IMG/VR virus record: IMGVR_UViG_3300010883_000673
Location: 1-20,375 of that record
Length of the DNA stretch: 20,375 nucleotides
Source: a virus
Direction: 5' to 3' (one strand)
The notes beneath the pieces were generated by a model, which made no database searches, had not been told where the DNA came from, and saw only the letters and a list, made by a program, of their open reading frames with translations. The translations under genes were made by a program, and so were the position numbers. This document shows, one piece after another, positions 1 to 5,581 of the stretch (position 1 is the first letter of the stretch; the number at the start of each line of letters is the position of its first letter).

Positions 1-2
1 AT

Positions 3-107
3 TATGATGGTTTAGAAGGCGGTGAACATAGAGAAAAAGAATATGCTCAAAATTTTAAAGACGCCAACGAAGAAGACCGTATAGAGTACAAAGTAGAGAT
101 TGAATGA
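3..107 (+). CDS. 3' end of an unknown gene
   Basis: An open frame enters from the left edge and encodes 34 residues before a TGA at 105-107. The visible tail is strongly charged, rich in Glu, Lys and Asp (KVEIE at the end). I do not recognise it. Its stop overlaps the ATG of the next gene as ATGA, the junction style seen through the rest of this block, which supports it being a real translated gene rather than a chance frame. The start and most of the protein lie outside the window. Confidence 0.6.
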   Translation, partial: YDGLEGGEHREKEYAQNFKDANEEDRIEYKVEIE

Positions 108-679
108 TTGAATATTACAGTCCCTATTTTGGACCTTTGATAATGAACATGCAGATAGACGAAGCGATTGTTAAGTCTATAGAAACAAGTGCTTATGCTG
201 CTCGTGAATCCAACCCAAAGACAAAAAGAAAACTAGGTGAGTTTGATGATGGACGACCTGAAGATTTTGTTTCATTGCGGTGGAAATTGGATGTCAATGA
301 GGAGTTAAGGCAATACTTTGATGTCTACCTTGAAGAAGGTAAAAAGTTACAGAACATTGGCGAATACAAAGAAGATAAAGGGTATCGTATTGAAAGTCTG
401 TGGGCAAATTTTACCCAACGAGGTGAATATCAACCCTTGCATAATCATGGTGGTGATTTGTCTTACAATCTTATCATTCATCAACCCAAAGGTTTAGGTG
501 AAGCAGGCAATCTTTATTTTCGTTATGGTGAAGATATGGAATTTAATATAAATACATATAGAGTAGAACCACAGCGAGGTCAATTAATAATATTTCCTTC
601 ATGGGTTATGCATTATGTATTTCCTACTATGAGTACGGAAGAAAGGGTCACGGCTGCTGGCAATATATTTTTACTATGA
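104..679 (+). CDS. 2OG-Fe(II) oxygenase-like protein
   Basis: A 191-residue protein resembling the putative 2-oxoglutarate/Fe(II)-dependent oxygenases common in T4-like marine phages (2OG-FeII_Oxy_5 type). Visible signature: W100-x-N102 then G107-x-Y109 leading to H113-N-H115 (candidate iron ligands), L119-S-Y121, a Pro near 128, then G159 and F164-P-S-W with the distal His at H170, R181 as candidate 2-oxoglutarate anchor and N187. The length is typical of these short phage enzymes. Such enzymes hydroxylate or otherwise oxidise a substrate with O2 and 2-oxoglutarate; the substrate here cannot be read from sequence. The start at 104 is fixed by the ATGA overlap with the preceding stop, and its own stop overlaps the next start in the same way. 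An internal TATAAATA at 547-554 may serve the next gene. Confidence 0.82.
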   Translation: MIEYYSPYFGPLIMNMQIDEAIVKSIETSAYAARESNPKTKRKLGEFDDGRPEDFVSLRWKLDVNEELRQYFDVYLEEGKKLQNIGEYKEDKGYRIESLWANFTQRGEYQPLHNHGGDLSYNLIIHQPKGLGEAGNLYFRYGEDMEFNINTYRVEPQRGQLIIFPSWVMHYVFPTMSTEERVTAAGNIFLL

Positions 680-1362
680 TACATTTTCCTACAACAGTAT
701 TGAATAATTTTTTTGAAGACCCACATGGTGTCATAGACATTGCAAAGGGTGACAATATTAATTGGTTACCTGCACCAGAAGGTGCATGGCCAGGTGTACG
801 AAGTCAACCATTGCATGATATTGATAGAGATTTATATATTTTCATTATGAAAAAATATCTCACTACATTCTTTGATGTTGAGGATATGTCAACTATTAAT
901 TTTAATGCAACAAGTATCTTTCACAAAATAGAATCCAAATGGGAGAGTGGTTGGATACATAGTGATTCTCCTGATATTCATACTTTTATTATTTACTTGA
1001 CACCTAATGCTGATCCAAAATCAGGTACAGGTTTATACACACCAAAAAATATTCAACAAAAAGTTTTACATACTAGTACTAGTATTAAAAAAAAATATTA
1101 TCTAGGAGAGATTAGTAAAGACGAAGCTGAACCGGCACGATTAGAACACAATGCACAATTTGATCCTGATACAATGGTGTATAATCGTTTCAATCGTCTG
1201 GTTGGTTTTGATAGTCACCAATGGCATGGTGTCGAAGCATTTAATACAGGTACAGAAGAAAGACTAACATTGGTTACATTCATTCATCAATTGTCTTGTC
1301 CACCTACTGCCTATCAACGAATGAAAGCAGTACGCTTGTTTAGAGGTGAAGAACCAAACTAG
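676..1362 (+). CDS. Second 2OG-Fe(II) oxygenase-like protein
   Basis: A 228-residue protein with a double-stranded beta-helix oxygenase pattern different from its neighbour: H95-S-D97 as the HxD iron-binding pair, Y107-L-T-P, a G117-T-G-L-Y segment, then H184 in QWHGV and R196 in EERLT as the distal His and 2-oxoglutarate-binding Arg. It probably oxidises a phage, host or cell-surface substrate; the target is unknown. I choose the ATG at 676 rather than one at 601 because 676 overlaps the preceding stop as ATGA and starts cleanly with MIHFPTTVL, whereas the 601 start would lie deep inside the upstream gene. A perfect 16-bp palindrome and an A9 run at 1070-1094 lie inside the gene without breaking the frame. 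Confidence 0.75.
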   Translation: MIHFPTTVLNNFFEDPHGVIDIAKGDNINWLPAPEGAWPGVRSQPLHDIDRDLYIFIMKKYLTTFFDVEDMSTINFNATSIFHKIESKWESGWIHSDSPDIHTFIIYLTPNADPKSGTGLYTPKNIQQKVLHTSTSIKKKYYLGEISKDEAEPARLEHNAQFDPDTMVYNRFNRLVGFDSHQWHGVEAFNTGTEERLTLVTFIHQLSCPPTAYQRMKAVRLFRGEEPN

Positions 1363-1468
1363 ATGTTGTGTATCAAAAAATATTAAGGCACAAGAAGCAG
1401 GAATTGGTTTTTTACCTTATACATAGTATGCTGCCTTTTCAGAAGGTAACACCTCGATAAATCCTCAT

Positions 1469-2047
1469 ATGAATATACAAGTATTAGATGTACCAAATGG
1501 TACTCAAAGAGTATTAAAATTTGGAGAAGACCATGTACAAGGTAGAATGAACAAAGATGGAACATTGTCTTTGGATTATTTTAAACAACTTATACATTGT
1601 TTCGACCATATAGAAAATCCTAAATCTATTTGTATTTTAGGATTAGGTGCAGGTTGCTTACATAGATACATACTAGAAAATTACCCCCATATAACAATAG
1701 ATACGGTAGAAATTTTACCTGAAATGCCCGAGATAGCAAGGGAGAAATTTTATTTACCTGATAATAACCGTATTCGTATTTTTATCGAAGATGCTCGGAC
1801 TTGGATAAAAAAACATAGTGGTTATGATATTGTTATCGTGGACTTGTATAATGAAAATGGTCAAGTTTTTATGGACGATAGAGACCTCAAAAAATTAGGT
1901 AAATTAATTGCCTATAATTCCCTTATAAATAAAAACACTTATCAAAGTTACATGGCACAGCTTCGTGCGGTTTATAATAATGTGTATGAACAATATAAAC
2001 CAGAATTAAAAAACGAAGAATATAACCATATAGCATTTTGTCAATGA
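1469..2047 (+). CDS. Spermidine-synthase-like (aminopropyltransferase/methyltransferase) protein
   Basis: 192 residues with a Rossmann SAM/decarboxylated-SAM-binding fold of the spermidine synthase type. Strand 1 and the glycine loop are I56-L-G-L-G-A-G62, the acidic ribose-binding residue is E81 in VEILPEM, the adenine-contact segment is E107-D-A-R110, and the post-strand-4 motif is I123-V-D-L-Y-N. Family members are usually near 280 residues with an N-terminal beta domain; this one begins almost directly at the core, so it may be a minimal aminopropyltransferase or a related methyltransferase. No in-frame ATG exists between the upstream TAG at 1424-1426 and 1469. There is no clear Shine-Dalgarno; GATAAATC at 1456-1463 sits 5 nt before the ATG, a weak copy of the late-promoter geometry seen elsewhere. 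It follows a 106-nt gap and overlaps the next gene as ATGA. Confidence 0.75.
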   Translation: MNIQVLDVPNGTQRVLKFGEDHVQGRMNKDGTLSLDYFKQLIHCFDHIENPKSICILGLGAGCLHRYILENYPHITIDTVEILPEMPEIAREKFYLPDNNRIRIFIEDARTWIKKHSGYDIVIVDLYNENGQVFMDDRDLKKLGKLIAYNSLINKNTYQSYMAQLRAVYNNVYEQYKPELKNEEYNHIAFCQ

Positions 2048-2475
2048 TGGTCAACGATTATAGAAAATTTTGGGCAGATAAGAATAGTAAACAACCTTGT
2101 TTAGGATATAATATTATGGAAGAAAAACTTAAAGAATTAAAAGCAAACATAATAACCCACCCGGAATTTCACCAAATGTTACCTTTAGATGAGGTAACTT
2201 TTAAGTGGGATAAGGTGCAAGGTAAATGGGAAACTTTTGCTGATAGTCAAGGTATAAATTATAAAAAACTTTTTGATAGTTTAGAGAAAAATGGTATGTT
2301 ACATCCTGTTATGGTTCGTAAGATGAACGAAGGATACCGTAAATGGCAGGCAGGTGGTCGTAGAATTATATGGGCAAAACTTAAAGGTTACACTCATATT
2401 TCTGCCTATGTTTTAACAAAACAGGAAGAAGTTGATGAAATATACACAGTACAATATGATAAGACTTATAAATAA
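2044..2475 (+). CDS. ParB-like nuclease-domain protein
   Basis: 143 residues. The C-terminal half matches the ParB/sulfiredoxin-like domain: L76-F-D-S-L-E-K-N-G then H87-P-V-M-V near 87-91, Y98, G104-G-R-R107 in the place of the family's GxRR box, and K114-G-Y-T-H-I-S. In ParB proteins this segment binds and hydrolyses nucleotides; in phages it occurs in small proteins of mostly unknown function, often near DNA-modifying or transcription-related genes. The N-terminal 60 residues are not recognised. The start at 2044 is chosen for the ATGA overlap with the preceding stop; a TTG six bases upstream is possible but less likely. The stop codon overlaps the late promoter of the porin unit at 2467-2474. 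Confidence 0.72.
   Translation: MMVNDYRKFWADKNSKQPCLGYNIMEEKLKELKANIITHPEFHQMLPLDEVTFKWDKVQGKWETFADSQGINYKKLFDSLEKNGMLHPVMVRKMNEGYRKWQAGGRRIIWAKLKGYTHISAYVLTKQEEVDEIYTVQYDKTYK
2467..2474 (+). promoter_or_regulatory. T4-type late promoter for the porin unit
   Basis: Exact TATAAATA octamer, the -10 element used by T4 gp55-type late sigma factors. Transcription would start around 2480, leaving a leader of about 60 nt that contains a short CCTC/GAGG hairpin and GGAGA at 2530-2534, eight nt before the porin ATG. The octamer overlaps the stop codon of the preceding gene. Confidence 0.75.
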
Positions 2476-2542
2476 TACGAGAGCTCTACATAATTCCTCC
2501 ATCGAGGTTGATTAATCATAAAGAAATACGGAGAAAATAAAT

Positions 2543-3415
2543 ATGTTATTTAGGATAATAACACTAGCAGGTATTGCTTTGTTTCTATTTGCCTATACGG
2601 CAAGTGCGGCTGAGATAACGCCTTATGGTGCATTTAATTACAAATGGTCACATGATGAAAATTCTAGTGGCGTAGCATACGACAAACTTGAAGACGCTGG
2701 TTCAAAAATTGGTTTAGATTTTTCTGAAGCAAGTATTGAAGGTTCTTCAATTGGTGCAATTGCAAAACTAGAAGTAGGTATTGACACAGACGATAGTGGT
2801 TCAAATACTTTTGATAGCAGACTAGCATATGTTGGTCTTACTAACAACGGTGTAACATTATCAGTTGGCCGTCAATCACATCCGTTCACAGACAATGTTG
2901 GTGGTAAAACTAACAACTTTAATGTGTATGGATCAAATGCTGATTTTAATTATGCTACTCGTTCATCAAACTCAATTGCTTTATCTAGCGATATGTTAGA
3001 TGTTATGGCAATAGTAGATGGTTCATCTGGACAAGATGGCATTGATGAATACGAAGTTACATTATCTCATTCAATGGCAGGTTTAGATGTATCTGTTGGA
3101 TATGCTGATGATGTTGCTAGTGACATTTCTTATTGGGGTGCAGGTGCTTCAACAACTGTAGGTGATATCAAAATTGGTTCATCTTATACAGTTAGTGACG
3201 CTGCTACTGACAAAGTAGGAATGGAAGCAACAGTAGGTTATAAAGGACTTACAGTTGGTTATGGCGACAAAGAAGGAACTGGAACTTATTTGACCTATGG
3301 ATTAAGTCATAATATGACGGATAGTTTAAGTGTTTATGCTGAGTATCAATCAGACGATTTAGATACAGGTACAGACTTACAACACTATTCTATAGGAACG
3401 AAGTTTAGTTTTTAG
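2543..3415 (+). CDS. Phage-encoded outer-membrane porin
   Basis: 290 residues with the full layout of a Gram-negative general porin (Porin_4-like). Residues 1-22 form a Sec signal peptide: Arg4, a hydrophobic core, and cleavage after ASA at 20-22. The mature part starts AEITPYG, then alternates polar and hydrophobic residues in beta-strand pattern with short Gly/Asp turns, including a VGRQ segment typical of porin strands, and ends in GTKFSF, the terminal Phe expected for insertion by the BAM machinery. Length matches small porins. It should form a beta-barrel channel in the host outer membrane. An exact late promoter at 2467 and a good Shine-Dalgarno imply strong late expression. Precedent is the OmpC-like Lc porin of lambdoid phage PA-2. 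Role here is inferred: receptor masking or superinfection exclusion, altered permeability, or help with release. Confidence 0.82.
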   Translation: MLFRIITLAGIALFLFAYTASAAEITPYGAFNYKWSHDENSSGVAYDKLEDAGSKIGLDFSEASIEGSSIGAIAKLEVGIDTDDSGSNTFDSRLAYVGLTNNGVTLSVGRQSHPFTDNVGGKTNNFNVYGSNADFNYATRSSNSIALSSDMLDVMAIVDGSSGQDGIDEYEVTLSHSMAGLDVSVGYADDVASDISYWGAGASTTVGDIKIGSSYTVSDAATDKVGMEATVGYKGLTVGYGDKEGTGTYLTYGLSHNMTDSLSVYAEYQSDDLDTGTDLQHYSIGTKFSF

Positions 3416-3422
3416 ATAAATA
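3415..3422 (+). promoter_or_regulatory. Possible late promoter variant
   Basis: GATAAATA, one base from the T4 late consensus and overlapping the porin stop codon. A start near 3428 would place the AGGAG at 3435-3439 close to the 5' end of the message for the first small membrane gene. It could boost the two microproteins over the porin, or be chance in AT-rich DNA. Confidence 0.45.
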
Positions 3423-3447
3423 ATAAACACAAAAAGGAGAAATTTAT

Positions 3448-3606
3448 ATGGATAAATGGATCAAAGAACATAGCGCATGGAAAGATTATGGACTAATTTT
3501 ATTAGCAGTTTGCCTGTTTACAGGAATCGTGGCGCCTATGTTAATCGTGAAATGGGGATTGTTAGCATGGATTGCTAGTAACCTATGGCACAGATATAAT
3601 TCATAA
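3448..3606 (+). CDS. Small membrane protein, 52 aa
   Basis: 52 residues preceded by a strong AGGAG at 3435-3439, eight nt from the ATG. The N-terminus is polar and charged (MDKWIKEH), followed by a hydrophobic helix at about 15-34 (GLILLAVCLFTGIVAPMLIV) and a second shorter hydrophobic, Trp-rich stretch at about 36-47, ending in a basic HRYNS tail. It is a likely inner-membrane protein with one helix or a helical hairpin. I do not recognise a family. Size and topology would suit a small holin-like or accessory membrane protein, but there is no holin-specific motif. It sits 32 nt after the porin and 15 nt before another microprotein, in one late unit closed by a terminator. Confidence 0.7.
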   Translation: MDKWIKEHSAWKDYGLILLAVCLFTGIVAPMLIVKWGLLAWIASNLWHRYNS

Positions 3607-3621
3607 ACAAAGGAAAACATT

Positions 3622-3771
3622 ATGATTAAGAAAATTATTTTTGCACTAATTGTTATATGTGCATTTTATCTTGGTCATCATTTTGGAGAAGAAGCTGCAA
3701 GAGTAATAGATAAAGTACCTTTACCAAAAGTTACAATTGAAATGCCTTCAGCTGAAATTTCAACTGAATAA
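3622..3771 (+). CDS. Small secreted or membrane-anchored protein, 49 aa
   Basis: 49 residues with an AAGGA about 8 nt before the ATG. The N-terminus is MIKK followed by a hydrophobic segment at about 5-18 (IIFALIVICAFYLG), so it is either a signal anchor or a signal peptide with Cys13 in the core; no convincing lipobox is seen. The remainder is polar, with GEEAARVIDKVPLPKV and an acidic C-terminus, probably exposed to the periplasm. Not recognised. As the last gene of the porin unit, 11 nt before the terminator stem, it may act with the porin or in envelope disruption (a spanin-like arrangement was considered but not supported). Confidence 0.65.
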   Translation: MIKKIIFALIVICAFYLGHHFGEEAARVIDKVPLPKVTIEMPSAEISTE

Positions 3772-3782
3772 CTAAATTAAAA

Positions 3783-3808
3783 AAAGGGAGACCTTATTGT
3801 CTCCCTTT
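3783..3808. terminator. Bidirectional rho-independent terminator
   Basis: Ten-base-pair stem AAAGGGAGAC / GTCTCCCTTT with a six-base CTTATT loop. On the plus strand it is followed by a T-rich run (TTTCTTCTTTTT); on the minus strand the stem leads into seven T residues. It lies 11 nt after the second microprotein stop and downstream of the convergent minus-strand operon, so it should end both units. Confidence 0.88.
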
Positions 3809-3819
3809 CTTCTTTTTCT

Positions 3820-3887
3820 GATGGCGAAAGCCCCAACCGGGCGCCTTAGCGAGGGATCAAGTCCCTTGTGGTTGGTTGAAAACCATC
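3820..3887. ncRNA. GC-rich structured element with tRNA T-arm-like hairpin
   Basis: Roughly 60% G+C by my count in a genome near one-third G+C, lying between convergent units with no convincing ORF. Pairings seen: GATGG 3820-3824 with CCATC 3883-3887; a GGC-GAAA-GCC hairpin at 3823-3832; CCAACC 3833-3838 with GGTTGG 3870-3875; and a stem GAGGG/CCCTT at 3851-3867 with the seven-base loop ATCAAGT. That last hairpin matches a tRNA T-arm at six of seven loop positions, including the conserved closing G-C pair. The CAACC/GGTTG helix sits where the acceptor stem would be, with only ten bases between in place of the D and anticodon arms. Some pairings exclude each other. It may be an ncRNA, a tRNA-derived remnant or a tRNA-like signal. 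The T-arm reads on the plus strand, but a minus-strand transcript would run straight into the terminator at 3783-3808. Confidence 0.45.
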
Positions 3888-3904
3888 TCTATGAAAACTC
3901 TATA

Positions 3905-4081
3905 TTATTGATAGTCATATCGTTTTAATAAAATATACCTCAATCTTTCCCAAATCATTCTATCTTTAAATTGCTGGGCAGACCTAGGTTCTCTTACTGC
4001 TATAACATCTATTTTAAATTTTGCCTTAATTAATTTTTCTAGGCATTTACCTTTTGTCTTATTTGGTTGAAGTAAGCCCAA
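3905..4081 (-). CDS. Possible small basic protein, 58 aa, TTG start
   Basis: An open minus-strand frame of 58 residues runs past the end of the last clear gene of the leftward operon and fills most of the otherwise empty space to the structured element. It would start with TTG at 4079-4081, preceded by GGAGA about 6 nt upstream, and overlaps the 3' end of the neighbouring gene by 43 nt. The protein is basic and looks amphipathic, with KCLEKLIKAKFKIDVIAV, then REPRSAQQF and a C-terminal RLRYILLKRYDYQ. Composition is like a real small phage protein rather than random translation. The lack of an ATG makes it uncertain; it could be a decayed or frameshifted 3' fragment. No family recognised. Confidence 0.4.
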   Translation of the reverse strand: MGLLQPNKTKGKCLEKLIKAKFKIDVIAVREPRSAQQFKDRMIWERLRYILLKRYDYQ

Positions 4082-4287
4082 TGCATATCTCCGTTTTGGT
4101 TAAAAGTTACATCTTCATAAGTTATACTACCAACATAATCCAAGTTAGTATCATACTGAGCTACATTATATTCATCATGTCCTTGACGACCTGTTGATGA
4201 TATACTTATATTTTTTATTTTAGCGTCCCTTAAAAGGGGGTTTAACCCCCTCTTAACTTCGACAACATCACCTACACTAATAATCAC
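4039..4287 (-). CDS. Hypothetical protein, SH3/KOW-like, 82 aa
   Basis: 82 residues. The opening IISVGDVVEVKRG, followed by alternating strands (KIKNISISS, YVGSITYEDVTF), looks like a small beta-barrel of the SH3/KOW type, but this is by appearance only. It begins with GTG at 4285-4287, overlapping the TGA of the upstream gene by four bases (GTGA), with GAGGA about 9 nt before. This coupling argues for co-translation. It is the last clear gene of the leftward operon. Function unknown; such small phage proteins are often early regulators or host-interaction factors. Confidence 0.65.
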   Translation of the reverse strand: MIISVGDVVEVKRGLNPLLRDAKIKNISISSTGRQGHDEYNVAQYDTNLDYVGSITYEDVTFNQNGDMHWAYFNQIRQKVNA

Positions 4288-4502
4288 TCTGAATAGTCCT
4301 CAACATAATCATATAATGGTTCAAATTTAGAAGTAAGGTCAACATCATCAACGGACATTTCACCTTCATTCTGTTTATTAAATTTTTCAATTAAATTTTC
4401 CATTTCTTTAGAAGCGGTATTTAATAGAGCAGTAACATCATGTGTTAATTTCTCATGTGTGAAAGTTTGTATTTCTTTTTTTCTTTCTTCTGTTTTTGTC
4501 AT
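4284..4502 (-). CDS. Hypothetical acidic protein, 72 aa
   Basis: 72 residues starting MTKTEERKKEIQTF. I use the ATG at 4500-4502, one base after the upstream stop, instead of an ATG 21 bases further upstream that would lie inside the previous gene. The N-terminal two-thirds are predicted helical and charged, with heptad-like hydrophobics (LTHDVTALLNTASKEMENLIEKF) suggesting a coiled coil. The C-terminus is strongly acidic (DDVDLTSKFEPLYDYVEDYSE pattern). No family recognised. It is coupled on both sides within the leftward operon. Confidence 0.65.
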   Translation of the reverse strand: MTKTEERKKEIQTFTHEKLTHDVTALLNTASKEMENLIEKFNKQNEGEMSVDDVDLTSKFEPLYDYVEDYSE

Positions 4503-4503
4503 T

Positions 4504-4764
4504 TTACGCAGCCTCCAAACCACTCATGTTAACACGGTATCTTGAACCGCCATTAATAACTTTAACAACCGCATTTTTGATTGCAAGTTTTTCAATGTGT
4601 CCAGTCATACCACTAAAGACAACTTGTTGTCCAATAGTAAATTTTGACCTAGCATTCATTGCTAAGATTGCTCTTTGGTTTTTAATCATACTAACAACAG
4701 TATTGATTTCTTTATTTGTGCAATTTTCAATTCTTGCTTGTATTTCTAATAATCGTCTATTCAT
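4504..4764 (-). CDS. Hypothetical protein with C-terminal KOW-like barrel, 86 aa
   Basis: 86 residues in two parts. Residues 1-38 look helical (RRLLEIQARIENCTNKEINTV). Residues 41-83 look like a small barrel: F-T-I-G-Q-Q-V-V-F, GMTGHIEKLAIKNAVVKV, NGG and YRVNMSGLEA, a pattern shared with short cyanophage/T4-like proteins that carry a KOW- or SH3-like module. Such modules bind nucleic acid or protein; no specific role can be given. The ATG follows directly on the stop of the upstream gene (TAAATG), so translation is probably coupled. Confidence 0.68.
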   Translation of the reverse strand: MNRRLLEIQARIENCTNKEINTVVSMIKNQRAILAMNARSKFTIGQQVVFSGMTGHIEKLAIKNAVVKVINGGSRYRVNMSGLEAA

Positions 4765-5022
4765 TTAAGATATCCTCGCTGGGTCTTGGTTAACAATTTC
4801 ACTATATCCACTAACACCACGAGCGGAATGTAATCCATTGTTTAAAGTTTCATAACCTTGTCTTATGTGTGAAACTTGGTCATGTAAATTCATTGAACCA
4901 CCTGCAGATTCACTTTGCATATGGTCTAAATTTGATAATATATTTAAGTTTAATTCTATTTGATTATTCAACCTTTGCAAAGTCGCAAGTGTTTGAACAA
5001 TCATTTGGTCGTTGGTAATCAT
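4765..5022 (-). CDS. Hypothetical helical protein, 85 aa
   Basis: 85 residues, preceded by a good GAGGA Shine-Dalgarno six nt before the ATG at 5020-5022. The first half is a likely long helix or coiled coil (MIVQTLATLQRLNNQIELNL with Leu/Ile spacing), followed by a flexible SESAGGS segment and a second helical part. It has almost no aromatic residues. No family recognised. It stands second from last among the well-supported promoter-proximal members of the leftward operon, 11 nt after the previous stop. Confidence 0.65.
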   Translation of the reverse strand: MITNDQMIVQTLATLQRLNNQIELNLNILSNLDHMQSESAGGSMNLHDQVSHIRQGYETLNNGLHSARGVSGYSEIVNQDPARIS

Positions 5023-5033
5023 AATTTCCTCGT

Positions 5034-5246
5034 TTAAGCGTTTAAAGTATTAATCATATTATCCCAATTAATATTATATAGAGCAGGATAACATAAGTTC
5101 ATCATTGTACAAAACTCAATTTTTTCTTCTTTAGTTTTAAAAGAATTATAAGTTTTATAAACATTGTCTATGGACATTTTATCTTCTAGTTTATAGACAT
5201 CTGCTAGATTGGTGTCATAGGTTAATTTTATTTTTTGTATAGTCAT
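5034..5246 (-). CDS. Hypothetical protein, 70 aa
   Basis: 70 residues, MTIQKIKLTYDTNLADVYK at the start, then helical and charged, ending in a Cys/Tyr/Trp-containing tail (FCTMMNLCYPALYNINW). No recognised family. Its 5' flank shares a 20-nt identical stretch, ending in the first codons, with the flank of the gene upstream, so both use the same ribosome-binding context (GAGA about 10 nt before the ATG). It follows the first operon gene after 20 nt. Confidence 0.62.
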   Translation of the reverse strand: MTIQKIKLTYDTNLADVYKLEDKMSIDNVYKTYNSFKTKEEKIEFCTMMNLCYPALYNINWDNMINTLNA

Positions 5247-5560
5247 AATGTATATTTCTCTCTTTCTTATCTGTTATAGATTGTAAAATTAGTTGCAATA
5301 TTCATATGACAAAAAGATTGCAGTCTTTTTTGAAACGGATGCGATGGTCCGCGGTATCTTATTCTTAATTTTAGTTTATTTTGTTTGATTATATTTTTAA
5401 TAGAATTTAAATGTTTAATATCAATTTTTTTCATAAGTGAAACTTCATTATCTTTTGGATAAGTGAAGGCAATTTGATTTTTAAACATAGATTCTGCAAC
5501 TTTATGTATATCGTGGATTGTTGTATTTTCTTGTGTATTTGTCATAATGTATATTTCTCT
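5242..5560 (-). repeat. Duplicated 20-nt translation-start leader
   Basis: The sequence reading AGAGAAATATACATTATGAC on the minus strand occurs identically at 5242-5261 and 5541-5560, in each case spanning the start codon of a gene. It holds the GAGA ribosome-binding site and a TATACA that could also pass for a -10 box. It may come from duplication of an expression cassette. Confidence 0.7.
5267..5545 (-). CDS. Hypothetical basic protein, 92 aa
   Basis: 92 residues; first gene of the leftward operon, about 30 nt downstream of the predicted start from the sigma70-like promoter at 5582-5610. The N-terminus is mildly acidic; residues 40-92 are strongly basic, with LRIRYRGPSHPF near 60-72 and a His/Cys/Met-rich stretch SFCHMN. 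The RYRGP segment recalls short T4-like marine phage proteins of unknown role that I have seen annotated only as hypothetical. Possibly nucleic-acid binding given the charge; this is inference. Confidence 0.65.
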   Translation of the reverse strand: MTNTQENTTIHDIHKVAESMFKNQIAFTYPKDNEVSLMKKIDIKHLNSIKNIIKQNKLKLRIRYRGPSHPFQKRLQSFCHMNIATNFTIYNR

Positions 5561-5581
5561 TTTATTGTTTATTATCTCTTA

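Noticed and set aside
1070-1085. Perfect 16-bp palindrome ATACTAGTACTAGTAT followed by an A9 run
   Set aside because: It lies inside the second oxygenase gene encoding a Thr-Ser repeat, and the frame is intact. With no regulatory context it is most likely incidental.
1363-1468. Possible small gene in the gap between the second oxygenase and the spermidine-synthase-like gene
   Set aside because: The ATG at 1363 stops after seven codons and the other frames are broken. A peptide-like stretch before the TAG at 1424 is too short to support.
3448-3771. Calling the two microproteins holin and spanin
   Set aside because: Topology is compatible, but no lipobox, spanin pairing or holin family motif is visible, so I left them unnamed.
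3818-3832. CTGATG followed by GAAA, suggestive of a hammerhead ribozyme core
   Set aside because: The base after CTGATG is G where the core needs A, there is no helix II, and the GAAA is simply the loop of a GGC/GCC hairpin.
3834-3875. A complete tRNA gene
   Set aside because: Only T-arm and acceptor-like pairing are present; ten bases stand where D and anticodon arms should be.
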